Both the position numbers and the translations under genes were made by a program. A stretch of DNA of 64,000 nucleotides. Source: SZUA-365 sp049663345 (GTDB lineage Bacteria > Bacteroidota > Ignavibacteria > SZUA-365). Within the stretch, counting starts at the first letter, position 1. The number at the start of each line of letters is the position of its first letter. This document shows positions 7,590-16,482 of this stretch, in pieces. The stretch spans positions 34,520 to 98,519 of the forward strand of contig JBATDG010000087.1 in assembly GCA_049663345.1 (NCBI GenBank). The letters are read 5' to 3'. A model generated the notes under the pieces. It ran no database searches, was not told where the DNA came from, and saw nothing but the letters and a program-made list of their open reading frames with translations.

Positions 7590-9118
7590 ATGGCTCCGAA
7601 AGCATCCGCACGGACTGGTTCGATCGATGGGCGCTCTATTCCCCGGATCGACTCGCCCTGACGGACGAAGAATCGGGACGAACCTTCACCTACGCGCAAT
7701 GCAGCCGCATCATCAACCGGCTCGCGCTTGTACTTCGCGATGAATATAAGGTGACGCACGGTGATCGGATTGCCGTCCTGGCCACGAATGAAATCGAGTA
7801 CGTATTCCTTTTCTTCGCAGCTCAGAAAATCAGCGCGATTCTCGTCCCGATCAACTATCGGCTGGCGCCTCGTGAAATCGGACATATTCTTTCTGATTGC
7901 ACGCCGGTGCTCTTTTCCTACCAGCGGCAGTTCACGGCAGAAATTGAAGCGCTGCCGAATGGAGTGGCGGATGGAATACAGACAACTTCGTTCGATGGTC
8001 CCGACAGTCTGACCGCGCGCATGTTCAATGAAGAGCTGCCAGCGAATACTGTGCAGCAGCAAGCCGATTTCGAGACACCGGTCATGGTGCTGTATACTTC
8101 CGGAACGACGGGGACTCCAAAGGGTGCTGTGATTACACACGGCATGCTGTTCTGGAATTCGGTCAACACGAGCATGCGGCTCAATCTCGTTCAGCAGGAC
8201 GTCACGCTGACGTTCGCTCCGTTTTTCCATACCGGTGGATGGAATGTGCTGACCACCCCGTTTCTGCATCGTGGTGCGCATATCATTCTTCTGAAGAAAT
8301 TCGATCCCGAACAGGTGCTGCATCTTTGCGACAGCGCCGGCGTGTCGATACTTTTCGGCGTGCCGACCATGATGGATATGATGCATCGCTGCAGCGCGTT
8401 CTCCACCGTGTCGCTCGCGACGGTGCGCTATGCCATTGTTGGCGGAGAGCCGATGCCCGCCGATTTGATACGCGCGTGGCAGGCAAAGGGCGTGCCTATA
8501 AGGCTTGGCTACGGATTGACTGAGTTTGGTCCCAACGTGTTTTCCCTTAATGAAGAGGATGCGATACGGAAAATCGGTTCCATCGGCTTTCCAAATTTCT
8601 ATGTAGACACGCGTGTGGTTGACGACAGCGGCGAGGACGCTGCTGATGGTGCGGTTGGTGAACTACTGCTTCGCGGACCCGTGTGTACGCCCGGATACTG
8701 GAACAATCCCGAGGCAACGGCCGCCGCTATTCAGGATGGCTGGCTTCGGACAGGCGACCTTGTACGGCGGGACGAAGACGGCTATTTTTATGTAGTTGAC
8801 CGCAAGAAGGATATGTTTATCAGCGGTGCAGAGAATGTGTATCCCGCGGAAATCGAACACTTTCTCCGCACACATCCTGCAGTCGAAGCTGTTGCCGTTG
8901 TGGGTGTCCCTGATGAGAGGTGGGGTGAAGCAGGGAAAGCCTTCGTGGTGCTGCGCAAGGACGCCGTGACGACAGCGGAAGATCTGCTCGATTTCTGCAA
9001 AGGAAATCTGGCGAAATACAAAATTCCGAAGTATGTTGTCTTATTAGATGCTCTTCCGCTGAGCGACAGTGGAAAGATTCTCAAAAAGAAACTCAGGGCA
9101 ATAGAAAATGGAAGGTAA
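7586..9118 (+). CDS. Acyl-CoA synthetase (AMP-forming, ANL superfamily)
   Basis: 510 aa. AMP-binding P-loop motif LYTSGTTGTPKGAV near residue 170, A5-type motif GYGLTEFGP near 310, hinge region TGDLVRRDEDGYFYVVDRKKDM near 390-410 and the C-terminal catalytic lysine region DSGKILKKKLR. These enzymes adenylate a carboxylic acid and transfer it to coenzyme A. Substrate class is not readable; medium/long-chain fatty acids and aryl acids such as coumarate are both possible. It overlaps the symporter upstream by 4 bp and the MaoC gene downstream by up to 11 bp, so the three form one translation-coupled block. Confidence 0.85.
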   Translation: MNGSESIRTDWFDRWALYSPDRLALTDEESGRTFTYAQCSRIINRLALVLRDEYKVTHGDRIAVLATNEIEYVFLFFAAQKISAILVPINYRLAPREIGHILSDCTPVLFSYQRQFTAEIEALPNGVADGIQTTSFDGPDSLTARMFNEELPANTVQQQADFETPVMVLYTSGTTGTPKGAVITHGMLFWNSVNTSMRLNLVQQDVTLTFAPFFHTGGWNVLTTPFLHRGAHIILLKKFDPEQVLHLCDSAGVSILFGVPTMMDMMHRCSAFSTVSLATVRYAIVGGEPMPADLIRAWQAKGVPIRLGYGLTEFGPNVFSLNEEDAIRKIGSIGFPNFYVDTRVVDDSGEDAADGAVGELLLRGPVCTPGYWNNPEATAAAIQDGWLRTGDLVRRDEDGYFYVVDRKKDMFISGAENVYPAEIEHFLRTHPAVEAVAVVGVPDERWGEAGKAFVVLRKDAVTTAEDLLDFCKGNLAKYKIPKYVVLLDALPLSDSGKILKKKLRAIENGR

Positions 9119-9527
9119 GCGAATGCAGGACATGCAGGTGGGCGACCGCGCGTCGTTTGCCAAAACGGTGAGCGAATCTGATGTGTACGGATTCGCCGGC
9201 ATCACCGGTGACTTTAATCCGGTGCATGTCAACGCGGTGTACGCGGCGGAAAGCATGTTCGAACGCCGCATCGCGCACGGGATGCTTTATGCCAGCTTTA
9301 TTTCGACCGTGCTCGGGATGCAGCTGCCCGGTCCGGGTGTGATCTATCTCTCGCAGTCGCTGCGCTTTCTCAAGCCTGTTTTTATAGGCGATACCGTGAC
9401 CGCAGAAGTTGAGGTCGCCGAAATGTTTGCGGAGAAAAACCGTGTCCGCTTCCTCACTCGCTGCTTCAACCAGGATGCACAGCTCGTGGCGGAAGGGGAA
9501 TCACTGCTCATGCCCCGAAAAGATTGA
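9108..9527 (+). CDS. MaoC/PhaJ-type hot-dog hydratase
   Basis: 139 aa. The hydratase 2 signature is clear: GFAGITGDFNPVHVNAVYA with the catalytic Asp and His, then RIAHGMLYASFIS. Such enzymes hydrate (R)-specifically or dehydrate enoyl-CoA/3-hydroxyacyl-CoA. Two starts are possible: ATG 9108, or ATG 9123, which has a better ribosome site (ggaagg at 9110-9115 spanning the ligase stop). It is the last gene of the tight block before a 69-nt gap and probably processes the CoA ester made by the upstream ligase. Confidence 0.85.
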   Translation: MEGKRMQDMQVGDRASFAKTVSESDVYGFAGITGDFNPVHVNAVYAAESMFERRIAHGMLYASFISTVLGMQLPGPGVIYLSQSLRFLKPVFIGDTVTAEVEVAEMFAEKNRVRFLTRCFNQDAQLVAEGESLLMPRKD

Positions 9528-9596
9528 GCGGAATGCCGATGAAATTCTGATCTATACACTGTCATTCACACACCACACTCACGAAGGAGTACTGTT

Positions 9597-10376
9597 ATGA
9601 AGTTCCGCCTTCTTCCGCTTGTTCTGGCAGCTGCCATGTTCGTTTTCGCCGCATGTTCGAGTGACGACGACGGCACGCCTGTAACCCCGAGCAACAAGAT
9701 CGCCGTGACCAACATCTCGCCGATCGCTGGTCCCATCGGCACCACGGTGACGATCACGGGTACCAATTTCGGCACCGATGCTGCCGCACTCACAATTACC
9801 TTCGGCGGCGTCGCCGTCACACCGGTAACGCTCACCGATACCAAAATCACCATAACGGTTCCAGGCAGTCTTGATGTCGGAGCGACCAGCGTCAAACTGA
9901 AGCGCGGTACCGGTGCGGAAGTGACCGTGCCCTTCACAGTGCAGGATCCGATTGTCGGTACCTGGACCTCAGAAGGCTCCAACGTTGCATTGCTGCTCTA
10001 CGGAGCTCCCTTCAACGTCCGCAAGATCGTCGCGACGTTCAAGGCCGATGGCTCCTATATCGTCGTGCAGACTGATTCGTCCCAGACCAACCTGACACTA
10101 ACCGGCGTCTATGTCGTAGCTCCGGGCAACGCCGCAGCGCCTAACGACAAGATTCGCACCGTCACCGTGAATCAGGGACAGCCGACTTCGGTCACAGCCG
10201 AGGGCATTTACGAAGTCACCGTCGCCCCGGCCGGAATCACGATGAAGTATGAAATCGCACAGACAGAGCCGCCCCTCGCAGGCGTGACCAAACCGACTCC
10301 CGCACTCGGGTTCGGCAGCACGGCCGGTGGGCTTTTCGGCACGATCAACATCCAGACATACGTCAAGAACAACTAA
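9597..10376 (+). CDS. Lipoprotein with IPT/TIG domain
   Basis: 259 aa. A signal peptide with lipobox FAAC (Cys near residue 19) is followed by an acidic SSDDDG stretch. Residues ~35-115 form an IPT/TIG immunoglobulin-like domain (ISPIAGPIGTTVTITGTNFG), and the remaining ~140 residues begin DPIVGTWTSEG, resembling lipocalin-like stress-response domains of Bacteroidota lipoproteins. Probably anchored to the outer membrane; no enzymatic motif. SD aaggag (9583-9588) sets the start. It ends at a strong terminator just before the barrel-protein gene. Confidence 0.75.
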   Translation: MKFRLLPLVLAAAMFVFAACSSDDDGTPVTPSNKIAVTNISPIAGPIGTTVTITGTNFGTDAAALTITFGGVAVTPVTLTDTKITITVPGSLDVGATSVKLKRGTGAEVTVPFTVQDPIVGTWTSEGSNVALLLYGAPFNVRKIVATFKADGSYIVVQTDSSQTNLTLTGVYVVAPGNAAAPNDKIRTVTVNQGQPTSVTAEGIYEVTVAPAGITMKYEIAQTEPPLAGVTKPTPALGFGSTAGGLFGTINIQTYVKNN

Positions 10377-10384
10377 TCCCTGCG

Positions 10385-10419
10385 GGGAGGGGCTTCGGCC
10401 CCTCCCATCTGTTTTGTTT
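10385..10419 (+). terminator. Rho-independent terminator after the IPT lipoprotein
   Basis: A 9-bp GC-rich stem (10385-10393 with 10398-10406) closed by a TTCG tetraloop is followed by a T-rich tail (10407-10419). It lies between the lipoprotein stop and the next start at 10438, so the barrel gene either depends on read-through or has its own promoter. Confidence 0.85.
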
Positions 10420-10437
10420 ATGTACCGAGGTGGAACG

Positions 10438-11997
10438 ATGCTTCGCATTCTCCTGCTCCTGCTGATCGCCGCTCCCTTATATGCTCAGATGCCGGATTAT
10501 CCGGTAGAGGATGACCGCGGCCGCGGCGTGCCCGACAAACCTGCACCCGAGCTGCAGTTTATCGGCTACATGTTTAACCGCTTCACAACAACCAACATTG
10601 CACCGACGAACGAACTGCTCCGCGGACAGATCATAGGCCGCCTTTTCGGCGCCAATACGACGACGACCCTGCCGCAGACTTCGGTGTACGGCGAGACGCG
10701 ATTCGTGCCGCTGTTCGTTTATCGTCCCTCCATCCTTGACGGTTCCGCTGTATTCCGCGGATTGTTCAAAGTGGATATGACTTGGGGCGATGCCAGCTAT
10801 GGTGTTGGAAACAATACAGGCGGCGCGATCAGCGGCGGAACGGTGAATATTCAAACGCTCATGGCAAACATCGAACTGCGGCCCGCAAAGGAATGGAACG
10901 TGATAGTCGGCTTGCAGCGCATTTTTGACAACGTGCGCGATCCGAATATCAATACGCTGTGGACGAATCAGACCAGCGGAAACCGCCTGATGTACTGGGG
11001 GACCCAAGGCGTCGGTGTGAGCAGTTATTCACAGCTTTCTCCTGTGACCGATCTCCGACTGGCCTATTATCAGCTCTACGAAAATCAGATTCAGTACGAC
11101 GATGACGTTGTGCTCTGGATGGCGGATGCTGAAACGCAGGTTGATCCTCTTCTGGAAGTCGGTGCGAGCGCATGGTACGTCCGTGATCGCGGCGCCGGCA
11201 ACGGCGGCGTCTCGGTATTGGGACAGGGTTTTAATTCATCGCTGGTTAATTACAATGGCGGAGCAAGGCTTCAGCTCGACAATCCCAGGTACACTGCCGA
11301 TGTGTTCTGGCTGGGCACAAATACTTCGTGGAACCGGGAGTTCATCAACGGACGCTGGTGGGCGAGCGCCATGGCGATGGCGAATCTGGGCAGCATCGAC
11401 ACCGTCGCCCTCAATGGCAGTACTGGACACCGTGCGGATATTTTCGGTGTCACCGGCCACGGCTCGCTCTACTACAAATTCGGCCAGACCCTGAATGATC
11501 GCGTCGGCGTGGAAGGACTCTACACGACAGGCGACAAGGATGGAGCTGCTGACGGAACATATTCCGGCGTCGTTACGGGTAATACCTGGGGTTCACCGGT
11601 AGGCATCTACAGTTCACATCGCGCCTTTCTGCTTTTCCCGGATGCGCAGGTCATCAATCGCTATTACTCTGCTGTTCACGATATTTCGAACCTCGGCTAC
11701 GGCACGAGCGCGCTGTTCTTCAACTATTTCAACGACCTGATTCCCAACAAACTGGGCATGAAACTCGGAGCAGCGGCTGCGCTGGCCAACGAAAAACCCG
11801 ATCTCGGCGGTAATTTCATGGGCTACGAAGTGAACGCCGAATTCAAGTACAACTACGGGGTCTTCCTGAACTTCGGGCTGCACATGGCATACATGGTACC
11901 CGGCGATTTCTACGATAGTCCGTTTGTTCGCAACACCGAGCAAAAACCCGCCGATCCATGGGTGCTTTTCCTAAGCATCGCCTGGCTGATGTTCTGA
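10438..11997 (+). CDS. Predicted outer-membrane beta-barrel protein
   Basis: 519 aa from the chosen start; the open frame runs further upstream to 10327 but crosses the terminator. ATG 10438 has SD gaggtgg and yields a clean signal peptide (LRILLLLLIAAPLYAQ). The rest alternates polar and aromatic residues in short strands (for example VEGLYTTGDKDGAADGTYSG, LGMKLGAAAALANEKPD) and ends in WLMF, with the terminal Phe typical of barrels inserted by BAM. No assigned porin family recognised; a porin or exporter role is inferred. It is followed after 38 nt by a lipoprotein hydrolase. Confidence 0.65.
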   Translation: MLRILLLLLIAAPLYAQMPDYPVEDDRGRGVPDKPAPELQFIGYMFNRFTTTNIAPTNELLRGQIIGRLFGANTTTTLPQTSVYGETRFVPLFVYRPSILDGSAVFRGLFKVDMTWGDASYGVGNNTGGAISGGTVNIQTLMANIELRPAKEWNVIVGLQRIFDNVRDPNINTLWTNQTSGNRLMYWGTQGVGVSSYSQLSPVTDLRLAYYQLYENQIQYDDDVVLWMADAETQVDPLLEVGASAWYVRDRGAGNGGVSVLGQGFNSSLVNYNGGARLQLDNPRYTADVFWLGTNTSWNREFINGRWWASAMAMANLGSIDTVALNGSTGHRADIFGVTGHGSLYYKFGQTLNDRVGVEGLYTTGDKDGAADGTYSGVVTGNTWGSPVGIYSSHRAFLLFPDAQVINRYYSAVHDISNLGYGTSALFFNYFNDLIPNKLGMKLGAAAALANEKPDLGGNFMGYEVNAEFKYNYGVFLNFGLHMAYMVPGDFYDSPFVRNTEQKPADPWVLFLSIAWLMF

Positions 11998-12035
11998 TAA
12001 TCGCCTTTGGAACTCCATCATCAATGGCACGCGCT

Positions 12036-12995
12036 ATGAAAATTTCCCTGTTCCCCATATTTCTCATCATCCTCATGATTACTGGCTGCAGTTCCGCAAA
12101 ATTCTATTACGATGCACCGCCTCTTGCCTTCGAGGACATCGACTATGGATTCCCCATGACGACGGGAACCATCAATGGTGTGCAGATGGCCTGGTATGAC
12201 AGCGGCGGCAGCGGCGCCGTCGTTGTGCTTGTGCACGGACTCGCGAGCAATGCCGGCTTCTGGCGCTACAATGTTTCCGCCTTGGTTTCCGCCGGTTTCC
12301 GTGTGATCGCCGTCGACCTTCCCGGTTACGGGAAGTCTGCAAAAGCTTACGCTACGCCCTATGGAATGGCCTTCTACGCAAAAACGCTCGATGCCCTGCT
12401 GCAAAAGCTCTCGATTGAAAAGGCCACAATTGCCGGACATTCGATGGGCGGACAGATCGCCATGACCATGGTCCTGCAGGGGAGTGCGCGCGCAGAGCGG
12501 CTGTTACTGCTGTCGCCAGCGGGGATCGAGCGCTTCAAGGACGGCGAAGGCCGCTGGCTGAAGGACGCCGTGTCTCCCGCTTTCGTCATCAATACTCCCG
12601 AAGACCGCATACGCGCGAATCTCGCATCGAATTTCTATTGCTGGCGCGATGACCTGGAATGGATGGTGGAGGAACGCGTGCGAATGGCGAAGGACCCCGC
12701 GTTCGAGCGGTTCGCCTACGTCGTCTCGCGCTGCGTCGCCGCTATGGTCGAGGAACCGGTTTGGCAAAGTCTGGACAAGCTCAACGTGCCTATTCTCGTG
12801 CTCGCCGGTGAAAAGGATAATCTGATCCCTAATCCATATCTGCATGGAGGGACTACGCAGGGAGTGATGGAGAATGGCGTCGCGCAGCTGCCTTCGGCAC
12901 GGCTGCAGATGATTCCCAGTGCAGGACACATGATTCAGATCGAGAAACCCGAGCTGATCAACGAGGCTATGATTGCTTTTCTCAAGGGATCGTAA
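12036..12995 (+). CDS. Lipoprotein alpha/beta hydrolase
   Basis: About 319 aa from ATG 12036 (ATG 12024 is equally possible; neither has a strong ribosome site). Signal peptide with lipobox ITGCSS. Alpha/beta-hydrolase motifs: oxyanion-hole LVHGLASNAGFWRYN, nucleophile elbow GHSMGG, acid GEKDNLIP and catalytic His in SAGHMIQIEKPE. Substrates of this fold range from esters and lipids to C-C bonds and cannot be fixed here. Envelope location follows from the lipobox. It probably shares a transcript with the barrel gene. Confidence 0.8.
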   Translation: MKISLFPIFLIILMITGCSSAKFYYDAPPLAFEDIDYGFPMTTGTINGVQMAWYDSGGSGAVVVLVHGLASNAGFWRYNVSALVSAGFRVIAVDLPGYGKSAKAYATPYGMAFYAKTLDALLQKLSIEKATIAGHSMGGQIAMTMVLQGSARAERLLLLSPAGIERFKDGEGRWLKDAVSPAFVINTPEDRIRANLASNFYCWRDDLEWMVEERVRMAKDPAFERFAYVVSRCVAAMVEEPVWQSLDKLNVPILVLAGEKDNLIPNPYLHGGTTQGVMENGVAQLPSARLQMIPSAGHMIQIEKPELINEAMIAFLKGS

Positions 12996-13043
12996 TCCGG
13001 ATCAACTCGTAACCCGGATCAACTCGTAACCCGGATCGGGGAG
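12993..13043. repeat. 17-bp direct repeat at the hydrolase stop codon
   Basis: A unit of 17 bp (taaYccggatcaactcg) starts at 12993 and 13010, with a partial third copy from 13027. The first unit begins with the stop codon itself. It lies between convergent genes; no hairpin with a T-run was seen. Confidence 0.7.
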
Positions 13044-13098
13044 ATCAGGCACTACCCGGACATGACTGCAGGTTCGGCGACAGGCGGCTATGCCTTCG

Positions 13099-13695
13099 TC
13101 AGGCTTGCGTAGAAGATTTCCAGCTTTCGGAACAGGGGAGGATGCGGCAGGCTAGCGGGGAGATGAGCAGCAAGGCGATCGTAGTGAGAATGCCGCATTG
13201 AAGCAGAACTATTGGGAGTGGGAGCGTAGAGGCGAACATTCCAAGCGGAGTGAACCAGAGCCAGTTCCAATCCGCAGGGAGATGACGGAAGGTCGCCGCG
13301 AAATACAGCAGATCGCAGGCTCCGCCCATCCAAACAAGATTTCCTGCCAGCATCGCGCGCCAGCCGGCCGCGAACAGTACCGCAGCGCTCAGGATGACCT
13401 GAAACGTGACCTGCACAATCCGGTATGCGTTGAGGCTGACAGCATAGGCTGATCGCAGCTCAGGATGCTGCGCCATACTGTTTGCCGCCGTCGAGTTCGT
13501 CATCACAATGAAATCATACCCGAACACGTCGTACAGACTGAACGCGGCTGCAAAAAGCAGCAGGGCGCTGATGCGTCGATGGAAGGGATTCTTGAGAAAC
13601 AGCAGGGAAAACAGAGCGAACGCTCCGATGATCACCAATCCGCCTGCAGCGGTCTGTTTGAAAAGAAGGGAGAATATGTGTTCGCTGGAAAGCAA
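13099..13695 (-). CDS. Hypothetical multi-pass membrane protein
   Basis: 198 aa with about five or six hydrophobic segments (for example GGLVIIGAFALFSLLFL near residue 18, ISALLLFAAAFSLYDVFGY near 42, ILSAAVLFAAGWRAMLAGNLVWMGGACDLLYFAA near 100). I do not recognise a family. Its start is 3 nt after the stop of the ABM-domain gene, so the two are co-transcribed and may act together in the inner membrane. Confidence 0.6.
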   Translation of the reverse strand: MLSSEHIFSLLFKQTAAGGLVIIGAFALFSLLFLKNPFHRRISALLLFAAAFSLYDVFGYDFIVMTNSTAANSMAQHPELRSAYAVSLNAYRIVQVTFQVILSAAVLFAAGWRAMLAGNLVWMGGACDLLYFAATFRHLPADWNWLWFTPLGMFASTLPLPIVLLQCGILTTIALLLISPLACRILPCSESWKSSTQA

Positions 13696-13698
13696 CTT

Positions 13699-14289
13699 TC
13701 AGCGATCGCGGCGAAATAGCCAGAAAGAGAACGCCCGTGTCATGAGCGGCATGACTGCATAAGTCATGAGAAGAACCATAACCGCGGCGACGACCATGAT
13801 CTGTCCCCACGAGGGAATTGCGCCAAGGAATTGGACGATAATCGGAGGAACTATGATAACGATTGGAAACAACGCCAGCCAGGTAACGAAGGCCATCTTG
13901 TAGCGCGGCGGTGGAGTGATGCCGGGGTGCTCAGGCAGGGTGAACCAGTACTCAAGCCCTGTCATGCGCTGAACACTCATTTCTCCCGTAATCAATGGCT
14001 GAACGCGCATCACCCAGCCGCGGCGGACATCCGAGGTTTCCCATGCGATAAGATTTTCGTAAGTGTCGAAGCGAAATACGATGACGTATTCGGGACGCGA
14101 CTTGCTCGAAGGACGGATGATTCCAGCTCCGAGGTGTCCCTCGAAAGCCATCGCATCGCGCATGATTCCCTTCAGCCATTCTTCAAAATCCTGTTCCTTG
14201 CCCGGCTTGACCGTACGGCGAACGACAGTTGTGAAAGGGCCTTCTGATTTTTCCGGAGGATTGGCGATCAGGGGATCAGTATGCTGCAT
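13699..14289 (-). CDS. Antibiotic biosynthesis monooxygenase (ABM)-domain membrane protein
   Basis: 196 aa. Residues ~20-110 match the dimeric ABM ferredoxin-like fold: VVRRTVKPGKEQDFEEWLKGIMRDAMAFEGHLGAGIIRP, then YVIVFRFDTYENLIAWETSD. The C-terminal third has two transmembrane helices (FVTWLALFPIVIIVPPIIVQFLG and IMVVAAVMVLLMTYAVMPL). Proteins with this architecture are common but largely uncharacterised. No heme- or flavin-binding motif seen. Coupled to the membrane-protein gene downstream. Confidence 0.7.
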   Translation of the reverse strand: MQHTDPLIANPPEKSEGPFTTVVRRTVKPGKEQDFEEWLKGIMRDAMAFEGHLGAGIIRPSSKSRPEYVIVFRFDTYENLIAWETSDVRRGWVMRVQPLITGEMSVQRMTGLEYWFTLPEHPGITPPPRYKMAFVTWLALFPIVIIVPPIIVQFLGAIPSWGQIMVVAAVMVLLMTYAVMPLMTRAFSFWLFRRDR

Positions 14290-14341
14290 TCTTCTTCGTC
14301 ATTTAATGGAGGGCTCATTCTTGAATAACATCGTTCGGGTA

Positions 14342-14437
14342 CGGAACAATTCCAAAACCGGGAGTGAACATCCATTCAGCCGGTCGTGGGATAGCTCACC
14401 TGTTCCATACCAGAGGGAGAACGTCTATTCAGCCCGC
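14342..14437. repeat. Diverged ~38-bp direct repeat, period ~54
   Basis: Two segments, about 14346-14383 and 14400-14437, align by eye as diverged copies (shared gaac then attcagcc at the right end and attcca/ttccat at the left). They sit between the CocE-type gene and the ABM gene, both on the minus strand. No function recognised; no other gene in this gap. Confidence 0.4.
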
Positions 14438-14448
14438 GGCAGGAACGC

Positions 14449-16380
14449 TCATCGGATGACGCTCAGCATCCTTGCCTGAACTGCCTCAGCTGTGCTCAGC
14501 GTCAGAATATACACACCTGCGGGCAGGACACGTCCAGCCGCGTCGCGGCCATCCCAGGCCAGCAGTGCATGATCTTTTCCCGGTCCCTTATACACGCTGC
14601 GCAAGCTCCGGCCGAGAAGGTCGCGCACCTCTACCCGCACATTCTGCACGGGAGAAGCGTCGAACATTATCTGAAGACTGCTGCCCTGAGTGAAGGGCTG
14701 CGGCCACATCGCGGAGATCCGCAGCGCACCGGATTCCGGAGGCAGCTGACTGAGTCCCGTCGTCTCCTCCGTCTCGAGAATAAGAGCGGAGGGATATTCC
14801 GGCGTGTGATATATCTGGTTATGCGCGACAAGCGAATCGCCATCCGCATACATCACCCCGCCGTTGTTCAGATTCACATCGAAACGCGGATAATCGGCTC
14901 CGCCGACAACGACGCGCACGCTATGTCCTTTGAGAAATGTATGCGCCAGCTCCTGCAGAGTGATTTCGACCTGATAGATGGAATCGGGCTGCAGCAGCGC
15001 TTCACGATCGGTGCCCTCGTGGAAACGTGCACGGACGATTCCGTCGGTGAGAATCATTGATCGTCCATCCGGAAAAACGTCACACAGCCGGATACTGAAA
15101 TCAGTGTCCGGCCTGTCGGAACGAATGAACAGCTGAACCTTCCCTCCGCCTGCGACCACAAGATTGTTCTCAAGAGGGTCCGTCGTAAAGAGAAGGACAT
15201 CATCGCGGTTTTCCACGACATCGCGGATGTCAAGAGGTCCGGGAATGACGGTGTTGTCAAAGGGATTGAATCGCGCACCGCCATATGAAGGACTCGGGTC
15301 ACGTGGGTCAGCGGAGAAGCTATCCGCAGCAATGCTGCCCCGCTCCACTTCGGTAAGAAGTTTGCCCTGATCGGATAAATACAAAGCATGCTCGGTGCTG
15401 CCCTTCGCCGGCCAGCTGTCGCAGGATCGCCATTCATTCTCACCCATCTGATAATAGCGCATAACCGGCGTGAGCGGCCAACCGTTTTTTGCACCGTAGA
15501 GGTAGTAATCGAAGAAAGCGAAGGCGGCATCACGCGCAGTATTCACGGCATTGGGAAAGCTGAGTTCGCCCTGATCAGCCATGTCCACAGACGAATGCAG
15601 CCACGGACCCATGATGAGCCGATGCTGCAGCCGGACTTTCTCATTGCTCTTTTCCCGCAGATCCTGAAATGCGCGGAGCACATCGTTCGGATAATGATCG
15701 AACCAGCCGCTGACCATCAGCAGAGGCACTTCGATTTCCTCGGGATAATCATTCCTGCTGGAGAGGAGCCGCCAGTAGGCATTCTCCACCGGCTGGGAGG
15801 TGACAAGACTGACGGTGATAAACCCGAGCTTCTCGAGGGTTTCGACGTGTTCGCGCCGCAGATCGCCGCCGTAATAATAATCGGAGTATTCAGTCTTGTA
15901 ATCGATGATCATGGGTGCGGCGCAGACAAGATGGGGCGGATGCTGTCTTGCAGTCTGGAATTGAATCAATCCGAGGGCGGATCCGCCGTAGGTGGCCACC
16001 TTCCCGTTGCACCATGACTGCTCAGCGATCCACTCGACGACGTCGTAGCCGTCCAGCCCTCTATCGTATCCCGCGATCGCGGCGTCCTTGGATGCATAAA
16101 AGCCGCGCCAGTCGACGATGACGTATTGGTACCTGGAGGAATCAAGCGGGAACCCTGTTTCGCGGTACAAGCCGAAACTCAACCGGTAGAGCGACTTGTT
16201 GTACGGGGTTTGCACAAGGATCACCGGCTTGGGCCGGCTGCCGTCATTCACGTACACGTCAGCTTTCAATACATTGCCGTCGCGCACGGGAATATCGGTT
16301 TCTGCGTAGCGCAGCTGTGCGGAAAGCGGTGCTGCAGCAAAGGTGATCAGGAATGCGATCGAGAGAGCACTGTATTTCAT
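14449..16380 (-). CDS. CocE/NonD-family hydrolase with C-terminal sorting module
   Basis: About 643 aa. ATG 16380 has an SD (ggtgg) and gives a signal peptide ending PLSAQ; the frame itself opens at a GTG 9 bp earlier. Residues ~25-560 match the CocE/X-prolyl dipeptidyl-peptidase S15 family: PVILVQTPYNKS, VDWRGFYASKD, nucleophile elbow TYGGSALGL, GWFDHYPND and LIMGPWLHSSVD. Members cleave acyl or peptide bonds. The last ~85 residues are a beta-rich module (MWPQPFTQGSSLQIMF, then LLGRSLRSVYKG and AGVYILTLST) like type IX secretion sorting domains, implying export to the surface. First gene of the downstream minus-strand group, after a hairpin at 16416-16445. Confidence 0.8.
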   Translation of the reverse strand: MKYSALSIAFLITFAAAPLSAQLRYAETDIPVRDGNVLKADVYVNDGSRPKPVILVQTPYNKSLYRLSFGLYRETGFPLDSSRYQYVIVDWRGFYASKDAAIAGYDRGLDGYDVVEWIAEQSWCNGKVATYGGSALGLIQFQTARQHPPHLVCAAPMIIDYKTEYSDYYYGGDLRREHVETLEKLGFITVSLVTSQPVENAYWRLLSSRNDYPEEIEVPLLMVSGWFDHYPNDVLRAFQDLREKSNEKVRLQHRLIMGPWLHSSVDMADQGELSFPNAVNTARDAAFAFFDYYLYGAKNGWPLTPVMRYYQMGENEWRSCDSWPAKGSTEHALYLSDQGKLLTEVERGSIAADSFSADPRDPSPSYGGARFNPFDNTVIPGPLDIRDVVENRDDVLLFTTDPLENNLVVAGGGKVQLFIRSDRPDTDFSIRLCDVFPDGRSMILTDGIVRARFHEGTDREALLQPDSIYQVEITLQELAHTFLKGHSVRVVVGGADYPRFDVNLNNGGVMYADGDSLVAHNQIYHTPEYPSALILETEETTGLSQLPPESGALRISAMWPQPFTQGSSLQIMFDASPVQNVRVEVRDLLGRSLRSVYKGPGKDHALLAWDGRDAAGRVLPAGVYILTLSTAEAVQARMLSVIR

Positions 16381-16415
16381 AGGCGCCACCAGTATCGTTC
16401 ATTTTGAGAATGTGA

Positions 16416-16445
16416 TCAAAGGCCGAAGCGATTACCGGCCTTTGA
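16416..16445 (-). terminator. Hairpin after the lipoprotein gene
   Basis: A 10-bp perfect stem (16416-16425 with 16436-16445) with a 10-nt loop lies 38 bp after the lipoprotein stop on the minus strand. The following bases are not T-rich, so it may be a weak terminator or an mRNA-end stabiliser. Confidence 0.45.
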
Positions 16446-16482
16446 CAAGAATATACGCAACGAGGTTTATTTCCTTGGAGTG

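Noticed and set aside
10327..10437. N-terminal extension of the barrel-protein frame
   Set aside because: It runs through the previous gene and a strong terminator; the ATG at 10438 has a ribosome site and a signal peptide.
12026..12041. TGGCACG followed by ATGA, resembling a sigma54 promoter
   Set aside because: It overlaps the start region of the hydrolase gene, the -12 half is poor and no activator site was found upstream.
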